A DNA stretch of 64,000 nucleotides from Tribonema minus (taxonomy: Eukaryota > Sar > Xanthophyceae > Tribonematales > Tribonemataceae). The stretch covers positions 33,673 through 97,672 of the forward strand of contig JAFCMP010000187.1 of the NCBI GenBank assembly GCA_017506865.1, written 5' to 3'. The notes under the pieces were generated by a model that saw only the letters and a list, made by a program, of their open reading frames with translations, was not told where the DNA came from and did not search any database. The position numbers and the translations under genes are program-made. Of this stretch, positions 62,685 to 64,000 are shown in pieces; the stretch's first letter is position 1; the number at the start of each line of letters is the position of its first letter.

Positions 62685-64000
62685 GTACTTATGCCATGCC
62701 TCAGCAGCCCCTAGGAGAGGGCTTGACGTGGTAGGGCAAAAACTGAAATCCGGCAGGGGCCATAGGCCCTGCGTTGCAGGCGTCCACTATATCCCCCTCG
62801 CTACAGCAGTTGAGGTAAGGAACGAGCGTCCCTCTGTCCAGCCTCTGAGCTACTCAGGGTTTATGGCAAGCGCGGCCATGAGGCTCTGAGTCATCATGGG
62901 CAGAAGTGATGTCGCCGCTGGCGCAGCATTGACCATGCTGTAAGCACGCAATCGTCTCGTTAGGATGTTATCTTGGCGATCTCCTTACGCCCGGTCACAG
63001 TGCCATGACGGGTGAGGCGGCCTTCCAGAACGACGTAACCTTTCCGCTGATCTCGCACACGGTAACTCCAAAGGTGCGCGACAAGCTCTTGACGCGTGAC
63101 ACCAGCCGAGATCTACGCCATTTCCAAAGATGCTGACACGTCTTACGGCAATGAAATTGCACGGGATGGTGGCAGGGTCGGACCGCCTGCAGTTGAATGT
63201 TGAGAAGTGATAGTATCTGTGATCTCACCGTCGTGGACAAAGGTCTTGAGATGTCTTGGTCAATGGTCTTATGTTATTGGTGTTGGAGCTGGCACGCACA
63301 AATCGTTCCAGACGACGCAAGTGAAGTGGTTGCGGTCCAGCGTCTTGAGCATCTTGTTGTCAGTCGCTGAGTCCGTGTGCATCCTTGGCCAGCTGGGTTA
63401 TAGTCCTGTACAATCAGCGGCCGCGTGCCGGCATGGGCTGTGGATAAAAAAAAAAAAAGACAGTAACACCCTCGGGCTCTCCCCTGACACACGCCATTGC
63501 TCGGTGGACAATAGAGTCAAGATCTAGTGGTGGCTCTCTTACACAGAGCCGTGTCCGAGCGCTGCCAGGGTTTAAAAAAAGTCCCTCACTTGAGGGTTCA
63601 TTGTTGTGCTTTGTTCGCGTGCAAGCTGCATTATGTTCCCTGATCTGCCTACTTTCGACCAAATCGCTTGACATGGAAGATAAACAAATTGTGCCTACAG
63701 CAAGATTGTCAGACAACAAGATCACCAGACTGAGTGACAAGACGAATAGCAGCGAGTGTGATGGTCAGTAAATACATGACAACATTGTTGTGTTGCACCT
63801 CTCTGTCCTTGGGTGCGTGCATTCGTGTGGCTTGATATGCTCAACAGTGTTCATGCACGTGCCTTAGTCTGCAAACAGCCTCTTTGTCGAACAAATGTTG
63901 GTTGGCCTTTTACGTTTGTGAAGTTCAAACTTTGCCATCATGGACATAAAAGCGGGGTTTTCAGGGCTGAATGCTACTCGCACAGCATCGCTCTCTAGCG
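62685..64000. other. 3' flank of LINE-A copy 2, no assigned gene
   Basis: Apart from a short candidate ORF at 63005-63136, nothing is supported. An A tract (63447-63459) is present. Frames such as 63207-63527 lack coherent composition. Confidence 0.5.
63005..63136 (+). CDS. Short unrecognised ORF
   Basis: ATG to TGA, 43 residues beginning MTGEAAFQNDVTFPLISHTV and continuing TPKVRDKLLTRDTSRD, which reads like folded protein. The frame is open upstream to about 62960, where cgttag could be an acceptor, so it may be an internal or last exon. No partner exon or family was identified. Confidence 0.25.
   Translation: MTGEAAFQNDVTFPLISHTVTPKVRDKLLTRDTSRDLRHFQRC

Noticed and set aside
15941..62690. 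LTR retrotransposon or composite transposon spanning both LINE-A copies
   Set aside because: The copies are inverted full LINEs with their own ORFs, and no integrase, LTR or common target duplication brackets the 47 kb.

Overview
The window looks like nuclear DNA of a green alga (Chlorophyta, probably Chlamydomonadales). The grounds are intron-split genes with GT/AG borders and long introns, Gly/Ala-, Pro- and Gln-rich coding stretches, GC-rich codon use, CTG/CAG repeats, and a diverged dynein heavy chain fragment. There is no operon structure, and I saw no confident tRNA, rRNA or CRISPR. The species cannot be named from the sequence alone.

Layout. 0-7.8 kb: repeat-rich DNA with an unrecognised minus-strand multi-exon gene (exons near 4946-4274, 3699-3611 and 2890-2716). 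7.8-14.3 kb: a coiled-coil first exon, two copies of a ~0.75 kb module holding a tiny Gly/Ala-rich exon, and a protein-kinase gene (12650-14272). 15.1-25.5 kb: a transposase-like pseudogene on the minus strand, split by a 9.3 kb non-LTR retrotransposon (LINE-A copy 1, 15946-25239) that lies between two copies of a 5 bp direct repeat. 26.2-36.5 kb: a second, large kinase gene. It has a third copy of the Gly/Ala exon, an RPD...EEK segment upstream of the kinase domain, an HRDLRWPN catalytic loop, and a 4.7 kb intron full of repeats. 37.6-44.8 kb: two head-to-tail copies of another retrotransposon (LINE-B), the first 5'-truncated and the second nearly full length but frameshifted by a 19 bp duplication. 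46.4-49.2 kb: a very GC-rich, frame-broken dynein heavy chain fragment (AAA2-AAA3). 49.2-53.4 kb: unassigned ORFs, several local tandem duplications and a minus-strand protein fragment with 33-residue repeats. 53.4-62.7 kb: LINE-A copy 2 on the plus strand, head-to-head with copy 1 and about 28 kb from it.

The most striking element is LINE-A. One ~2950-residue protein joins a Pro-rich repeat head, Cys/His clusters, an OTU-type cysteine protease, a reverse transcriptase and a C-terminal restriction-like endonuclease. Its 5' leader carries a tRNA-like/Pol III-like module followed by a T tract. Copy 1 has a fully open frame and interrupts the transposase-like gene directly after its WTDGCAKQY motif. 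Copy 2 is nearly identical but has three small frame lesions. The kinase genes form a second theme: both lie downstream of copies of one symmetric (phase 1-1) exon module, and the larger one has a layout like Crinkler-type nuclease-kinase proteins.

Exon borders were read by eye from splice consensus and frame continuity. Gene starts are mostly uncertain, and no database search was possible.
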